36,495 bases of DNA from Candidatus Enterococcus myersii (GCF_017316025.1 NZ_JAFLVT010000023.1:1-36495); one strand, 5' to 3'; shown: positions 1-7,935, counted from the first letter of the stretch. The notes: generated by a model from the sequence alone, not told the origin. Made by a program: numbers and translations.

Positions 1-67
1 AACACCGGTTAAATTATAAAAAGGCTAGCTGTCTAAAAATATCCGAGAGAAGTATACAGCTACAAGT

Positions 68-124
68 AAAAGACCAGAAATTTCGAAAGCTTGAAAAACA
101 ACTTTCGGATTTTCTGGTCTTTTT
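68..124 (+). terminator. Rho-independent terminator of a gene left of the window
   Basis: The 10-bp arms AGACCAGAAA (71-80) and TTTCTGGTCT (111-120) pair perfectly. The stem continues inward with TTTCGAAAG against CTTTCGGA (81-89/102-109) apart from one mismatch, around an A-rich loop. It is followed by TTTTT. The gene it serves is outside the window. Confidence 0.85.
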
Positions 125-262
125 GTCATCTATAAAGGAAGTATAAATTTCCCTAAGAAAAACACTGATTTGACTGCTTTAATACTGCCTGCCACTTTCT
201 AAGTGTCATACTTTACGCATAAGCTCTTAATGACATGAGCCAAAATCTTAGCTTGATGTCTA

Positions 263-299
263 GGACTGAAAGATTCCTTTAGCTTTTCCTTTTTCTTAT
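263..299 (+). repeat. Conserved terminator-like repeat, copy 1
   Basis: GGACTGAAAGATTCCTTTAG followed by a T-rich tail. It shares the core CTGAA-R-GATTC-N-TTTAG with copies at 18845-18878 and 29664-29693 and with a leftward copy at 30534-30562. The core folds into a short hairpin with an ATT loop, like a weak intrinsic terminator. Here it is degenerate, with one internal mismatch. Confidence 0.5.
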
Positions 300-300
300 A

Positions 301-402
301 GTAGCTAGTTTTGTTGCACAAATTGATTTCTATTTAGCTACACAAAATTAATTATCCCGTCTATTTTTTTGGAAGTTTAAAAATCAATTTCGTGACGCAA
401 CT
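301..402. repeat. Imperfect large inverted repeat
   Basis: The arm GTTGCACAAATTGATTT (313-329) is answered by the complement of 381-401, which reads GTTGCGTCAC then GAAATTGATTT. Nested inside and overlapping are the perfect 7-bp arms GTAGCTA (301-307) and TAGCTAC (335-341). It lies just after the stop of the leftward hydrolase gene and may act as its transcript end or be a decayed repeat element. There is no clear T-run. Confidence 0.4.
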
Positions 403-405
403 TTT

Positions 406-978
406 TTAGACAAATGTGCCCAATAGCTCAGTGCTGGAAGTGACGAGGCTTATTTTGGGATAAAGTTTTGTCATGAAGATGCGATGTAATTCTTCATCGC
501 GGCTACTGCAAGCATCCTCCACTACAATGACACGATAGCCGAATTGATACGCATCTAAAGCGGTAGCGTAAACACCATTTTCTGTTGCCACGCCAGTTAG
601 AATTAAGGTATCAATGCCCCGTCGGCGTAATTGCAAATCCAAATCTGTGCCAAAAAATGCCCCCGGATTGTGTTTGGTAATGGTAACGACATTTGCTTTA
701 GTTGAATTTTCTATTTTAAGAGCAAGTTCGTCATAATCTTTGGCTAATGTTAAAGGTTGGCGCTTTTTTAAATCAAAATTCAAGTAACCAAAAGTAGTGG
801 CGTCTACTTTAACCAAAGCGACCAAGCCAAGTTTTTCAAGCAACGCAGCTACTAGTTGCTCATTTTTTTGAAGAACTTCACTAGCCAAATAAGGAGTTAA
901 AGTGCCGCTGTTTAAAATTCCTTTTTGCAAATCAATCGCGACAAAAGCGCATTTTTTTAAATTGAGGGTTTCAATCAT
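406..978 (-). CDS. Isochorismatase-like hydrolase lacking the catalytic cysteine
   Basis: A 190-residue protein of the isochorismatase/nicotinamidase fold. Asp16 in VAIDLQ and Lys102 in TKHNPGAF sit where the catalytic Asp and Lys of the family lie. The motif GVATENGVYATALDAY (129-144) has Gly135 where cysteine hydrolases such as nicotinamidase have the nucleophilic Cys. Glycine at that site is the arrangement of true isochorismatases (EntB, PhzD) and of many unassigned members, so amidase chemistry is unlikely, but the substrate is unknown. The start ATG lies one base after the stop of the upstream MFS gene, so the two are probably cotranscribed and translationally coupled. A link between the hydrolase and the exporter's substrate is possible but not shown. 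Confidence 0.85.
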   Translation of the reverse strand: MIETLNLKKCAFVAIDLQKGILNSGTLTPYLASEVLQKNEQLVAALLEKLGLVALVKVDATTFGYLNFDLKKRQPLTLAKDYDELALKIENSTKANVVTITKHNPGAFFGTDLDLQLRRRGIDTLILTGVATENGVYATALDAYQFGYRVIVVEDACSSRDEELHRIFMTKLYPKISLVTSSTELLGTFV

Positions 979-979
979 A

Positions 980-2215
980 TTAATACCTGCTTTCTTTTAA
1001 TTGGGGGAAATTTGTTGCATAGTTCAAAATATTTAAAACGATGAATAAGGCAGATACAAAAAAGACATAGCGATAATCAAAGTAAGCTGATACAGTCGAA
1101 CCGATTAAAGGTCCGCCAATAGCGCCAATAGACTGCATCGTTTGGTTATAACTAAAAATCCGTCCGGTTGCTTCTTGGGGGCTATTTTGCGACAAGATAA
1201 TTTGCACACTAGGGGCTAGTGCCGAATCGCTCACACCGATAAACAGCCGCAGCAAGATAACTTGCCAAATTGCGTGGCTAAAACCTAATGTCAAATAGAT
1301 GGTAAAAGATAAGACAAGGCCAAAAAGTAAAATTTTATATTGGCCAATTTTGTCACCTAAACGCCCGAATAAAGGGGCAAAAAACAACATGACGACCCCT
1401 GGAGCAGAGGCAACGATACCGCTGTAAATGGTAACAAGTTGTGGATTATGTACGAGCTGACGAACATAAAGGCTTAAAATTGGGCTAATGGATTTATCGG
1501 TTAATTGCAAAATCGTCGTAGTCAAAAGCATGGCAATAATTACTTTAGGATGGTCAATCACTTGGGTTAACGCTTTAGCACTTAAAACTTTGTCTTTTGG
1601 TTTTGGCGTAAAATGTTCTTTGACAAAAAAGACGGTCAATAAGAAAACAAAAAACATAATGATACCAGTAATCCAAAAAGTCATTTTATAACCGGCATGG
1701 GCAACCACAACACCACCAAACAACGGACCTAACAAGGTGCCGGCTACAGTCCCGGTTGAAAGAGTACCAAGTACACGACCAGAATGCTCTTTTGGGGTAA
1801 TAATAGCCATTAAGGCAACTGAATTACTGGTGTATCCAGAAAAAGCACCTAATAAAAGGCGTAAAATCAGTAATTGCCAAGCCTTCGTGACAAAGCCCAT
1901 GGAAAAAATCATAATGGCCATACCTAAGCTAGCGCGAAGTAACATGGGTTTGCGCCCTTTTTGATCGGCTAGCTTGCCCCATAAAGGTGAAACAATCGCC
2001 ATGGTAATAAACGTGCTAGCAAAAATTAAACCAGATTGGAAACTTAATTCCTTTTTTGTGAAGACTCCTAAAGTGTCTACGTATAATGATAAAAAAGGTG
2101 AAATTAAACTAGAGCCAATTCCAGTCATAAAACTACCGAACCATAAAATAAGGAGGTTGCGTTGCCAGAGCTCACCACTGGCAAAATAATTTTTAAATTT
2201 TGTCAAAACAGTCAC
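980..2215 (-). CDS. MFS multidrug-type efflux transporter (PmrA/MdtG-like)
   Basis: A 411-residue integral membrane protein with about 12 hydrophobic segments. The MFS motif A, GKLADQKGRKPML, lies between segments 2 and 3, and GTLSTGTVAGTLLGPLFGG resembles the drug-proton antiporter motif C region. Overall it reads like streptococcal PmrA and the MdtG group of proton-driven exporters; the substrate cannot be read from sequence. The start codon is GTG. The predicted transcript start (about 2225) leaves only about ten leader bases and no strong Shine-Dalgarno, which is unusual. It is divergent from a TetR regulator and its promoter lies inside the palindromic operator, so TetR repression relieved by a ligand is the expected control. 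Confidence 0.88.
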   Translation of the reverse strand: MTVLTKFKNYFASGELWQRNLLILWFGSFMTGIGSSLISPFLSLYVDTLGVFTKKELSFQSGLIFASTFITMAIVSPLWGKLADQKGRKPMLLRASLGMAIMIFSMGFVTKAWQLLILRLLLGAFSGYTSNSVALMAIITPKEHSGRVLGTLSTGTVAGTLLGPLFGGVVVAHAGYKMTFWITGIIMFFVFLLTVFFVKEHFTPKPKDKVLSAKALTQVIDHPKVIIAMLLTTTILQLTDKSISPILSLYVRQLVHNPQLVTIYSGIVASAPGVVMLFFAPLFGRLGDKIGQYKILLFGLVLSFTIYLTLGFSHAIWQVILLRLFIGVSDSALAPSVQIILSQNSPQEATGRIFSYNQTMQSIGAIGGPLIGSTVSAYFDYRYVFFVSALFIVLNILNYATNFPQLKESRY

Positions 2216-2231
2216 TTCACTTTCGTTCCAT

Positions 2232-2276
2232 AGATTAAACTACTATTCGTAGTTTGTCAACTATCGTTAGTAGTTT
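2232..2276 (-). promoter_or_regulatory. MFS promoter overlapped by double TetR operator
   Basis: On the minus strand, TTGACA (2260-2255) and TAATCT (2237-2232) are separated by exactly 17 bp. Overlapping it are two palindromes: AAACTAC-N5-GTAGTTT (2237-2255, perfect arms) and AACTA-N7-TAGTT (2259-2275). The outermost arms AAACTACTA and TAGTAGTTT also pair with each other. A TetR dimer on either site would block the exporter promoter and probably tetR as well. Confidence 0.75.
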
Positions 2277-2316
2277 AAACAGCTTTATGATAAAATAGCT
2301 GCGAGGAGGGGCTTTT

Positions 2317-2898
2317 ATGAAACGGCGGGATTTAACACCGGAAAAAATCATTTTGAGCTATATTGCATTAGCAGAAAAAATGGGCTTAGCCCAAGTAACA
2401 TTTCCCCGCTTAGCTGAAGCGTTAGGGATTAAACCACCATCTTTATACAATCATTTTAAGAATTTAACGGACTTAAAAGTTCATACTGCGATTTTTCTCC
2501 ATGAAAAATTACATGAATATTTGACCACGCAATTGATGGGCAAGACAAAAGAAGCAGCCTTATTAACCTATGGTGAGTCTTATCGGACTTTTGCTTTGAA
2601 GTATCAAGCGGTTTATGAATTGTTAAATACGATTCCAAGCTTCAATAATGACGCACTCCTTTTAGCAGGGCGGAAAAATACAGTCTTATTGTCCCAGCTC
2701 CTTTTCTCTTTTGGATTATCTGAAGAAGAAGTTTTGATGGAAAGTCGAGGATTTCGTAGTCTTCTTCATGGCTATGTTAGTTTGAGCCAGTTGGGTTATT
2801 TTCAAAATGCGATGCTGGATGCAGATGAAAGTTTTGTCGAAGTATTGGTACAATTTGTTGAAACGATTGAAAAAAAAGCTGAAAATAGCCATCATTAA
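2317..2898 (+). CDS. TetR family transcriptional regulator
   Basis: A 193-residue protein with an N-terminal TetR helix-turn-helix: residues 9-60 include VTFPRLAEALGIKPPSLYNHF, with the typical SLYNHFKN end of the recognition helix. The C-terminal ligand and dimer domain, with FRSLLHGYVSLSQLGYF, resembles the WHG type of TetR C-domain. A strong RBS (GAGGAGG) precedes the ATG. It is divergent from the MFS gene with two palindromic sites between them, the classic local repressor layout. The inducer is unknown, and autoregulation is likely because the operator sits immediately upstream. Confidence 0.9.
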   Translation: MKRRDLTPEKIILSYIALAEKMGLAQVTFPRLAEALGIKPPSLYNHFKNLTDLKVHTAIFLHEKLHEYLTTQLMGKTKEAALLTYGESYRTFALKYQAVYELLNTIPSFNNDALLLAGRKNTVLLSQLLFSFGLSEEEVLMESRGFRSLLHGYVSLSQLGYFQNAMLDADESFVEVLVQFVETIEKKAENSHH

Positions 2899-3307
2899 GT
2901 TGAAATACTTTCGTAAAGTTTGCGGCATAATTTAGCTAGAGGAATAAGCTAGGTAGAAAATTACTTGCTCATGCAGTTGGGGAATTTTTAGCTTGAAGGA
3001 TTAATTAGGGGTAATTTTACATTAGCGCAGCAATACAGCAGATAATAAAATGATGACGTATATTTTTTATTGGTTTTGCGATTAGAGTGATACTTTTTTA
3101 TAAGCCAGATAAAATTTTTTATCTCTTTTAAGGGGCAAGAAGGCTTTGGTCATAGAGCTGATCTTTTCTCAGTTTAAAAAATCGGAATGCAAAAGGACTA
3201 TTTCTGCTAATTCCGATTTTTTTTCATGCCTTTTTCTGTTTAAGTCTGTTACAATAGAAAAGTAAAAACTGTATTAGTTTTATTTTACAAAGTAAGGGGG
3301 AGAAACG
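2899..3307. other. 409-bp intergenic region, only a terminator recognised
   Basis: AT-rich sequence between tetR and the ytkL-like gene. It holds a strong rightward terminator (3176-3224) about 280 bp after the tetR stop, a candidate -10 TACAAT (3250-3255) and the RBS AAGGGGGAG for the next gene. I see no ORF with an RBS in 2899-3175. That stretch is either a long 3' UTR or a small RNA ended by the terminator. Confidence 0.5.
3176..3224 (+). terminator. Rho-independent terminator
   Basis: AATCGGAAT (3180-3188) pairs perfectly with ATTCCGATT (3210-3218), extended by flanking A/T pairs, and is followed by TTTTTTTT. It is far from the tetR stop (about 280 bp), so it may end an independent short transcript. 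Confidence 0.8.
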
Positions 3308-3991
3308 ATGAAAATCACCTATCACGGTCATTCCGTAATCGCTGTCAAACTAGAGGATGGTACGGATTTATTATTTGACCCATTTATTACTGGTAATCCT
3401 AAAACAGATTTAGTAGCAGAAAAAGTACAAACAGATTATATTTTGGTAACTCATGGACACGAAGATCATGTCGGAGATATGGTACCAATAGCCAAAAATT
3501 CAGATGCGACTATTATTGGCATGGTGGAGTTATGTGCTTTTGCCAAAAAGAATGGCGTAAAGCACACGCACGGTATGAATATTGGTGGCAAATTTGATTT
3601 TCCTTTTGGTCGGGTGAAGATGGTCCACGCCCAACATAGTTCCGGTTATGAAGTTGACGGCCAAATGCTTTACTTGGGGGAAGCGTCAGGCTTTATTGTT
3701 CAAGCAGAAGGTAAAACAATCTATCATGCAGGAGATACTTCAAACTTTGGCGATATGGCACTTTTTGGGGCCGCTTTTTCAATAGATGTCGCTTTTTTAC
3801 CCATTGGGGACAATTTCACGATGGGGCCTACTGAGGCAGCGTCGGCGGCGAAACGATTAAATGCCAAACAAGTAGTGCCGATTCATTACAATACTTTTCC
3901 GTTGATTGAACAAGATCCTAAAGCCTTTGCAGCTCTTTTACCAGTTGGCGTGGGCAAGGTGCTTGAAGTGGGAGAAAGTATGACTTTATAA
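3308..3991 (+). CDS. UPF0173 metal-dependent hydrolase (YtkL-like)
   Basis: A 227-residue metallo-beta-lactamase-fold protein. The metal motif is THGHEDHVGD (residues 49-58), with further ligands likely in the HAQHSSG region (around 111-117), the Asp of HAGDTSNFGD and the late His of VVPIHYNTFP. Length and motif order match the UPF0173 family typified by Bacillus subtilis YtkL, whose physiological substrate is not established to my knowledge. It is followed by a ytoI homologue and nrnA, the same functional neighbours as in Bacillus, which supports orthology. The start is chosen from the RBS AAGGGGGAG seven bases upstream. Confidence 0.9.
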   Translation: MKITYHGHSVIAVKLEDGTDLLFDPFITGNPKTDLVAEKVQTDYILVTHGHEDHVGDMVPIAKNSDATIIGMVELCAFAKKNGVKHTHGMNIGGKFDFPFGRVKMVHAQHSSGYEVDGQMLYLGEASGFIVQAEGKTIYHAGDTSNFGDMALFGAAFSIDVAFLPIGDNFTMGPTEAASAAKRLNAKQVVPIHYNTFPLIEQDPKAFAALLPVGVGKVLEVGESMTL

Positions 3992-4055
3992 GAAATGACA
4001 AAGAGGTTAATAAGCGCTGTGTAGAAAATTTTACACCGTAACTAGGAGTGGGAAA

Positions 4056-5387
4056 ATGGCGACAAAACATGATTTAATTTTGGCTCATATCGAAAGCTTG
4101 CCAGTGGGGGACAGAATTTCTGTCCGCGGGATTGCCAAAGCACTAAATGTTAGTGAAGGAACTGCCTATCGGGCGATCAAAGATGCTGAAAATATCGGTT
4201 TAGTTTCAACGATTCAACGAGTTGGTACCATTAGAATTGAACGGAAATTAAAGAAAAACATTGAACGCTTAACCTTTGGTGAAGTTGTCCAAATTATTGA
4301 AGGGGATGTTTTAGGCGGTAAAGCCGGTTTAAATAAGGTTTTACATAAGTTTGTGATTGGTGCCATGAAAGAAGATGCGATGGCCCGTTATATCACACCG
4401 GGTTCTTTGATGATTGTTGGTAATCGCGAAGGTGTGCATCGTTTGGCCTTAAAAGAAGGTGCGGCCGTTTTAATTACCGGTGGCTTTGATACTACAAGTG
4501 AGATTTGTCGGCTAGCTGATGAGGTGGAAATGCCAATCTTGCGGACAACTTATGATACTTTTACTGTGGCAGCGATGATTAATCGTGCTTTAAGTGATCA
4601 ATTGATTAAAAAAGATATTATGTTAGTGAGTGATATTTTCACGCCACTAGAAAAAACATCTTATTTAGATATCACTGCGACGGTTAAAGATTATAAGCGT
4701 TTAGCCGAAAGTACAACGCATTCTCGTTTTCCAGTCGTTAATAAAAATATGCGCTTGGTGGGTATTGTTACGCCAAAAGATATCTTGGAAAAACAAGATA
4801 ATCAAGCGATTGAACGAGTCATGACAAAAGAAATCAGTTACGTTAAGCGGGAGATGAGTGTGGCTTCTGTCAGTCATCAAATGATTTGGGACGGCCTAGA
4901 AGTTATGCCGGTTGTATCTGATGACTTAGGGTTAGTAGGGCTTGTTTCCCGCCAAGATGTCATGAAGGCGATGCAACTTGTGCAGCGGCAACCACAAATC
5001 GCAGATACCATTTCGGATCAAATTACCGGCGATATTCAGTTGATAGACCAAGATAGTGAAGGCCATAAATTGGATAAACCCTATTATACTTTTACAGTTA
5101 CGCCGCAAATGGTCAATGAGGTAGGAACGATTTCTTTTGGTGTTTTAAATGAAATTGTTGCTAATACAGCAAAGCGTGCCTTACTGCAACAACAACGGCG
5201 CAATACCTGGATTGAACAAGTGAATATGCATTATTTGCGTCTGATTCAATTGGAGAGTAAAATAGCAATTCATACCCGCATGTTAGAGTTGGGGCGGCGG
5301 AGCGCGAAGTTGGAAATTGAAGTTTATTTAGAAAATACATTGGCGGCCTTGGCGATCGTTACTTGCCAAGTTTTAGAGCGACCATAA
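4056..5387 (+). CDS. YtoI-like HTH/DRTGG/CBS/hotdog regulator
   Basis: A 443-residue multidomain protein. Residues 1-60 form a winged helix-turn-helix (LNVSEGTAYRAIKDAENIGL). Residues about 70-185 form a DRTGG domain with GGFDTTSEICRLADE. Two CBS modules follow (about 187-305, with SRFPVVNKNMRLVGIVTPKD and VMPVVSDDLGLVGLVSRQD). The C-terminus (about 320-440) looks like a thioesterase-type hotdog fold. This order is that of B. subtilis YtoI. CBS and DRTGG modules usually sense nucleotides, so a nucleotide-responsive DNA-binding protein is a reasonable reading. The gene is 14 bp upstream of nrnA, suggesting a shared nucleotide theme. Its targets are unknown. Confidence 0.88.
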   Translation: MATKHDLILAHIESLPVGDRISVRGIAKALNVSEGTAYRAIKDAENIGLVSTIQRVGTIRIERKLKKNIERLTFGEVVQIIEGDVLGGKAGLNKVLHKFVIGAMKEDAMARYITPGSLMIVGNREGVHRLALKEGAAVLITGGFDTTSEICRLADEVEMPILRTTYDTFTVAAMINRALSDQLIKKDIMLVSDIFTPLEKTSYLDITATVKDYKRLAESTTHSRFPVVNKNMRLVGIVTPKDILEKQDNQAIERVMTKEISYVKREMSVASVSHQMIWDGLEVMPVVSDDLGLVGLVSRQDVMKAMQLVQRQPQIADTISDQITGDIQLIDQDSEGHKLDKPYYTFTVTPQMVNEVGTISFGVLNEIVANTAKRALLQQQRRNTWIEQVNMHYLRLIQLESKIAIHTRMLELGRRSAKLEIEVYLENTLAALAIVTCQVLERP

Positions 5388-5401
5388 GTTAAGGTGAGAA
5401 A

Positions 5402-6355
5402 ATGAATATCAGACATGAAATTTTAAAAGCAATTGAAGAATACGATCGAATTATTATCCATCGTCATATGCGACCAGATCCCGATGCATTAGGGTCACAA
5501 GTTGGTTTGGCGGAAGTTCTGCGTGCCAGTTTTCCGACAAAAGAAATTTATCAAGCCGGTGGTCCGGTTGAAGGGTTGAACTATTTGGCAGAAATGGATG
5601 AAGTAGCAGATGCGCTTTATGAAGGGGCATTGGTAATCGTCACTGATACGGCCAATTCTCCGCGAGTTAGTGATCAGCGTTATGCCAATGGTGCTAAATT
5701 AATTAAAATCGATCATCATCCTAATGATGAGCCTTATGGAGATTTAGTTTGGGTCAATACCAAGGCCAGCAGTTGTAGTGAAATGATTGCAGATTTTGCT
5801 TTTTCATTTCCTGACGTGTTAAAAATTAGTGTGGCAGCGGCACGATTATTGTATGCTGGAATCGTTGGCGATACTGGGCGCTTTTTATATCCAGCGACCA
5901 CTTCTTATACGTTAGAAATTGCCGGTAAATTACTGGATTTTGGTTTTGATGCAGCCAAGCTAAATCGTGAGTTGCAACAAATTTCCCTGAAGGTAGCGAA
6001 GCTTTCTGGCTATGTTTATGAAAATATTGAAGTGGATGAAAACGGCGCAGGACGGGTTATTTTACCCCAAGAGTTATTAGATAAATTTAGTGTGGTAGAT
6101 TCAGAAACTTCCCATGTTGTATCTTTACCTGGAACAATTGATGTCACGCTAGCTTGGGGGATTTTCGTCCAACAACCAGAAGGCTATTACCGGGTACGTT
6201 TACGTTCAAAAGGTCCAGTAATTAATGAAATCGCTAAACGCCATCACGGTGGCGGGCATCCTCTAGCTAGCGGTGCCAACGCCAAAGACTTAGCAGAAGT
6301 TGCTGAAATTTATCAAGAAATTCAGGCTGCTTGTCGTAAGTATATCAAACAGTAA
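5402..6355 (+). CDS. nrnA: Bifunctional oligoribonuclease / pAp phosphatase NrnA
   Basis: A 317-residue DHH/DHHA1 phosphoesterase. The N-terminal motif IIIHRHMRPDPDALGS carries the His20, His22, Asp26 and Asp28 type metal ligands. DTANSPR supplies another Asp, and KIDHHPND is the DHH motif that names the family. The C-terminal DHHA1 domain ends in RHHGGGHPLASGA, the glycine-rich substrate-binding loop. NrnA enzymes degrade 2-5 nt RNA fragments and pAp (3'-phosphoadenosine 5'-phosphate) in the cytoplasm. The length is usual. The gene follows ytoI by 14 bp with RBS AGGTGAG and is closed by a long hairpin terminator, so it ends the operon. Confidence 0.92.
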   Translation: MNIRHEILKAIEEYDRIIIHRHMRPDPDALGSQVGLAEVLRASFPTKEIYQAGGPVEGLNYLAEMDEVADALYEGALVIVTDTANSPRVSDQRYANGAKLIKIDHHPNDEPYGDLVWVNTKASSCSEMIADFAFSFPDVLKISVAAARLLYAGIVGDTGRFLYPATTSYTLEIAGKLLDFGFDAAKLNRELQQISLKVAKLSGYVYENIEVDENGAGRVILPQELLDKFSVVDSETSHVVSLPGTIDVTLAWGIFVQQPEGYYRVRLRSKGPVINEIAKRHHGGGHPLASGANAKDLAEVAEIYQEIQAACRKYIKQ

Positions 6356-6384
6356 GAATCACCTTCATTTTTAGTACAAATAAA

Positions 6385-6452
6385 AAATACACCTGCTGAT
6401 TATCGCTACGTACCAAATGGCCGAGTGATAAAAGTTGCAGGTGTATTTTTTT
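6385..6452. terminator. Long bidirectional terminator between nrnA and amt
   Basis: AAATACACCTGC (6385-6396) pairs perfectly with GCAGGTGTATTT (6437-6448), with A-run and T-run flanks on both sides. An inner stem TTATCGCT / AGTGATAA closes with one G-U pair. It serves nrnA rightward and amt leftward. Confidence 0.9.
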
Positions 6453-6480
6453 GTTTAAAATTTTGATATGCGCTAGCTGA

Positions 6481-7692
6481 TTAGTCTAAATCTAATCCCA
6501 AAGTCGTATTGTAAGCTTCTTCGTTGTGCTCACATTGATCCATTCCCTGCAACTCGTCTAATTCAGAAACCCGCAATGGGATGAATTTTTTGATAATACT
6601 GATGATGATAAAGCTCATCGTACCTGCAAAGGCAATGGTGATAACAATACTAAGAAGTTGTGCGACGAATAAATCTGTTTGGCCAAAAATTAAACCGCTG
6701 CGTCCGCCAACACTAGGGTCAGCAAATATACCTGTTATAATTCCACCAAAAATTCCTCCGATACCATGACAGCCAAAAGCATCTAAGGCATCGTCAAAGC
6801 CAAGTTTTTCTTTCACAAAACGAATACCATAATAACAAACCGGGCTAACTAACACGCCAGTTAGTAGTGCCGACTGCATGGAGATAAAACCTGCACCTGG
6901 GGTAATAGCCACAAGCCCGACAACAGCCCCGGTACATGCACCTACGATTGATGGTTTGCCATTCACTAACTTTTCTAATCCCATCCATGAAAGCATGGCA
7001 GCGGCAGCTGCCGTGTTGGTGGTTAATAAAGCGTGAATTGCTAGGCTGTCTGCTGCTAAAGCACTACCGGCGTTAAAGCCAAACCAGCCTAACCATAACA
7101 AGCCGGTACCTAAAACAACAAATGGAATGTTATGGGGAATATGTTCGACTTCCTTTCGCTTACCTAAAACAATCGCTAAAACTAAACCAGAAATACCAGA
7201 ACTGATATGAACAACATTCCCGCCGGCAAAATCGACAGATCCAATTTTATCTAAGAATCCACCGCCCCAGACCATATGAGCCATTGGTGCGTAAACAACA
7301 ACTAACCAAACAGCTAGAAATAAGAAGATAGCGGAAAAACGCATTCTGCCTGCGACGGAACCTGTTAAAATGGCTGAAGTAATGAGAGCAAACATCATTT
7401 GAAACGCAGCGAAAAGACCCTCTGGAATACCGTCACCTTTTGTCATGGAGACATGTTGGAAAAATAGTTTATCTAAATTTCCAATAAAAAGGCCAGTGCC
7501 GCTAAAAGAAAGGCTGTAACCAATTAAAATCCAAATGACTGAAGCTAGTCCCAATGTACAAATCGACATCATCATTGTGTTTAAAATATTCTTCTGACGG
7601 GAAAGCCCACCATAAAAAAAGGCTAAAGCGGGGGTCATAATGAAAACTAAACCGGTACAAATAATGATAAAAGCAATATTTCCTGTATTCAT
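6481..7692 (-). CDS. amt: Ammonium transporter Amt
   Basis: A 403-residue Amt/MEP/Rh channel with about 11 membrane segments. The pore twin histidines are visible in NVVHISSG (about residue 162 from the chosen start) and FGCHGIGG (about 309). FFYGGLSR near the N-terminus and WFGFNAGSAL in the middle are family signatures. An ATG two codons upstream (7698) would sit one base from the GGAGG, whereas the ATG at 7692 is spaced 7 nt from it, so I prefer 7692. No glnK/PII gene follows, unlike the usual amt-glnK pair. Two consensus GlnR boxes lie upstream, so expression should rise under nitrogen limitation. Confidence 0.95.
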   Translation of the reverse strand: MNTGNIAFIIICTGLVFIMTPALAFFYGGLSRQKNILNTMMMSICTLGLASVIWILIGYSLSFSGTGLFIGNLDKLFFQHVSMTKGDGIPEGLFAAFQMMFALITSAILTGSVAGRMRFSAIFLFLAVWLVVVYAPMAHMVWGGGFLDKIGSVDFAGGNVVHISSGISGLVLAIVLGKRKEVEHIPHNIPFVVLGTGLLWLGWFGFNAGSALAADSLAIHALLTTNTAAAAAMLSWMGLEKLVNGKPSIVGACTGAVVGLVAITPGAGFISMQSALLTGVLVSPVCYYGIRFVKEKLGFDDALDAFGCHGIGGIFGGIITGIFADPSVGGRSGLIFGQTDLFVAQLLSIVITIAFAGTMSFIIISIIKKFIPLRVSELDELQGMDQCEHNEEAYNTTLGLDLD

Positions 7693-7713
7693 TTGCATTC
7701 CTCCATTTCTTTA

Positions 7714-7730
7714 TGTTAGAAATCGTAACA
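7714..7730. promoter_or_regulatory. GlnR/TnrA-type box 1, over amt transcription start
   Basis: Reads TGTTAGAAATCGTAACA, a full match to TGTNA-N7-TNACA, the consensus of GlnR and TnrA. It lies just downstream of the predicted amt -10, a repressor position. Lactobacillales normally carry GlnR but not TnrA, so GlnR is the expected ligand. Confidence 0.8.
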
Positions 7731-7734
7731 CGTC

Positions 7735-7764
7735 ATTTTACTGAATTCCAGTATTTCGTGGCAA
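7735..7764 (-). promoter_or_regulatory. Candidate sigma-A promoter of amt
   Basis: On the minus strand TTGCCA (7764-7759) and TAAAAT (7740-7735) are 18 bp apart. GlnR box 1 starts four bases past the -10, which supports this assignment. Confidence 0.6.
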
Positions 7765-7798
7765 TTTTAGAAATTTTCTGAAAATTAATTACTGTTTG

Positions 7799-7815
7799 TG
7801 TTAGGAAATATTACA
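7799..7815. promoter_or_regulatory. GlnR/TnrA-type box 2, upstream of amt promoter
   Basis: Reads TGTTAGGAAATATTACA, again a full match to TGTNA-N7-TNACA. It is centred 85 bp (about eight helical turns) from box 1, so the two GlnR dimers would lie on the same DNA face and could loop or cooperate. Confidence 0.75.
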
Positions 7816-7854
7816 TTAACGAAGAAATTTTAAGTATAAAACAAGATAGCACAC

Positions 7855-7903
7855 AAAAAGACACTTTATTATCAAACTAATGTGTCTTTTTGATAATAAA
7901 GTG
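7855..7903 (-). terminator. dapH terminator with two competing hairpins
   Basis: Hairpin A pairs AAAAAGACAC (7855-7864) with GTGTCTTTTT (7882-7891) and on the minus strand ends in a T-run, a normal intrinsic terminator after dapH. Hairpin B pairs 7862-7876 with 7889-7903, a perfect 15-bp stem, and cannot form together with A because they share bases. The pair looks like terminator and antiterminator forms. Confidence 0.65.
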
Positions 7904-7935
7904 CAGAAATTTTTATTGCAGTAAAACAGGGCGAT

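Larger units (their letters stand above)
1..405. other. Non-coding left edge with terminator and palindromic repeats
   Basis: No credible gene lies in these bases. They hold a rightward terminator (68-124) for a gene left of the window, one copy of a conserved terminator-like repeat (263-299), and an imperfect large palindrome (301-402) downstream of the leftward isochorismatase-like gene. The rest is AT-rich sequence in which I recognise nothing. Confidence 0.6.
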
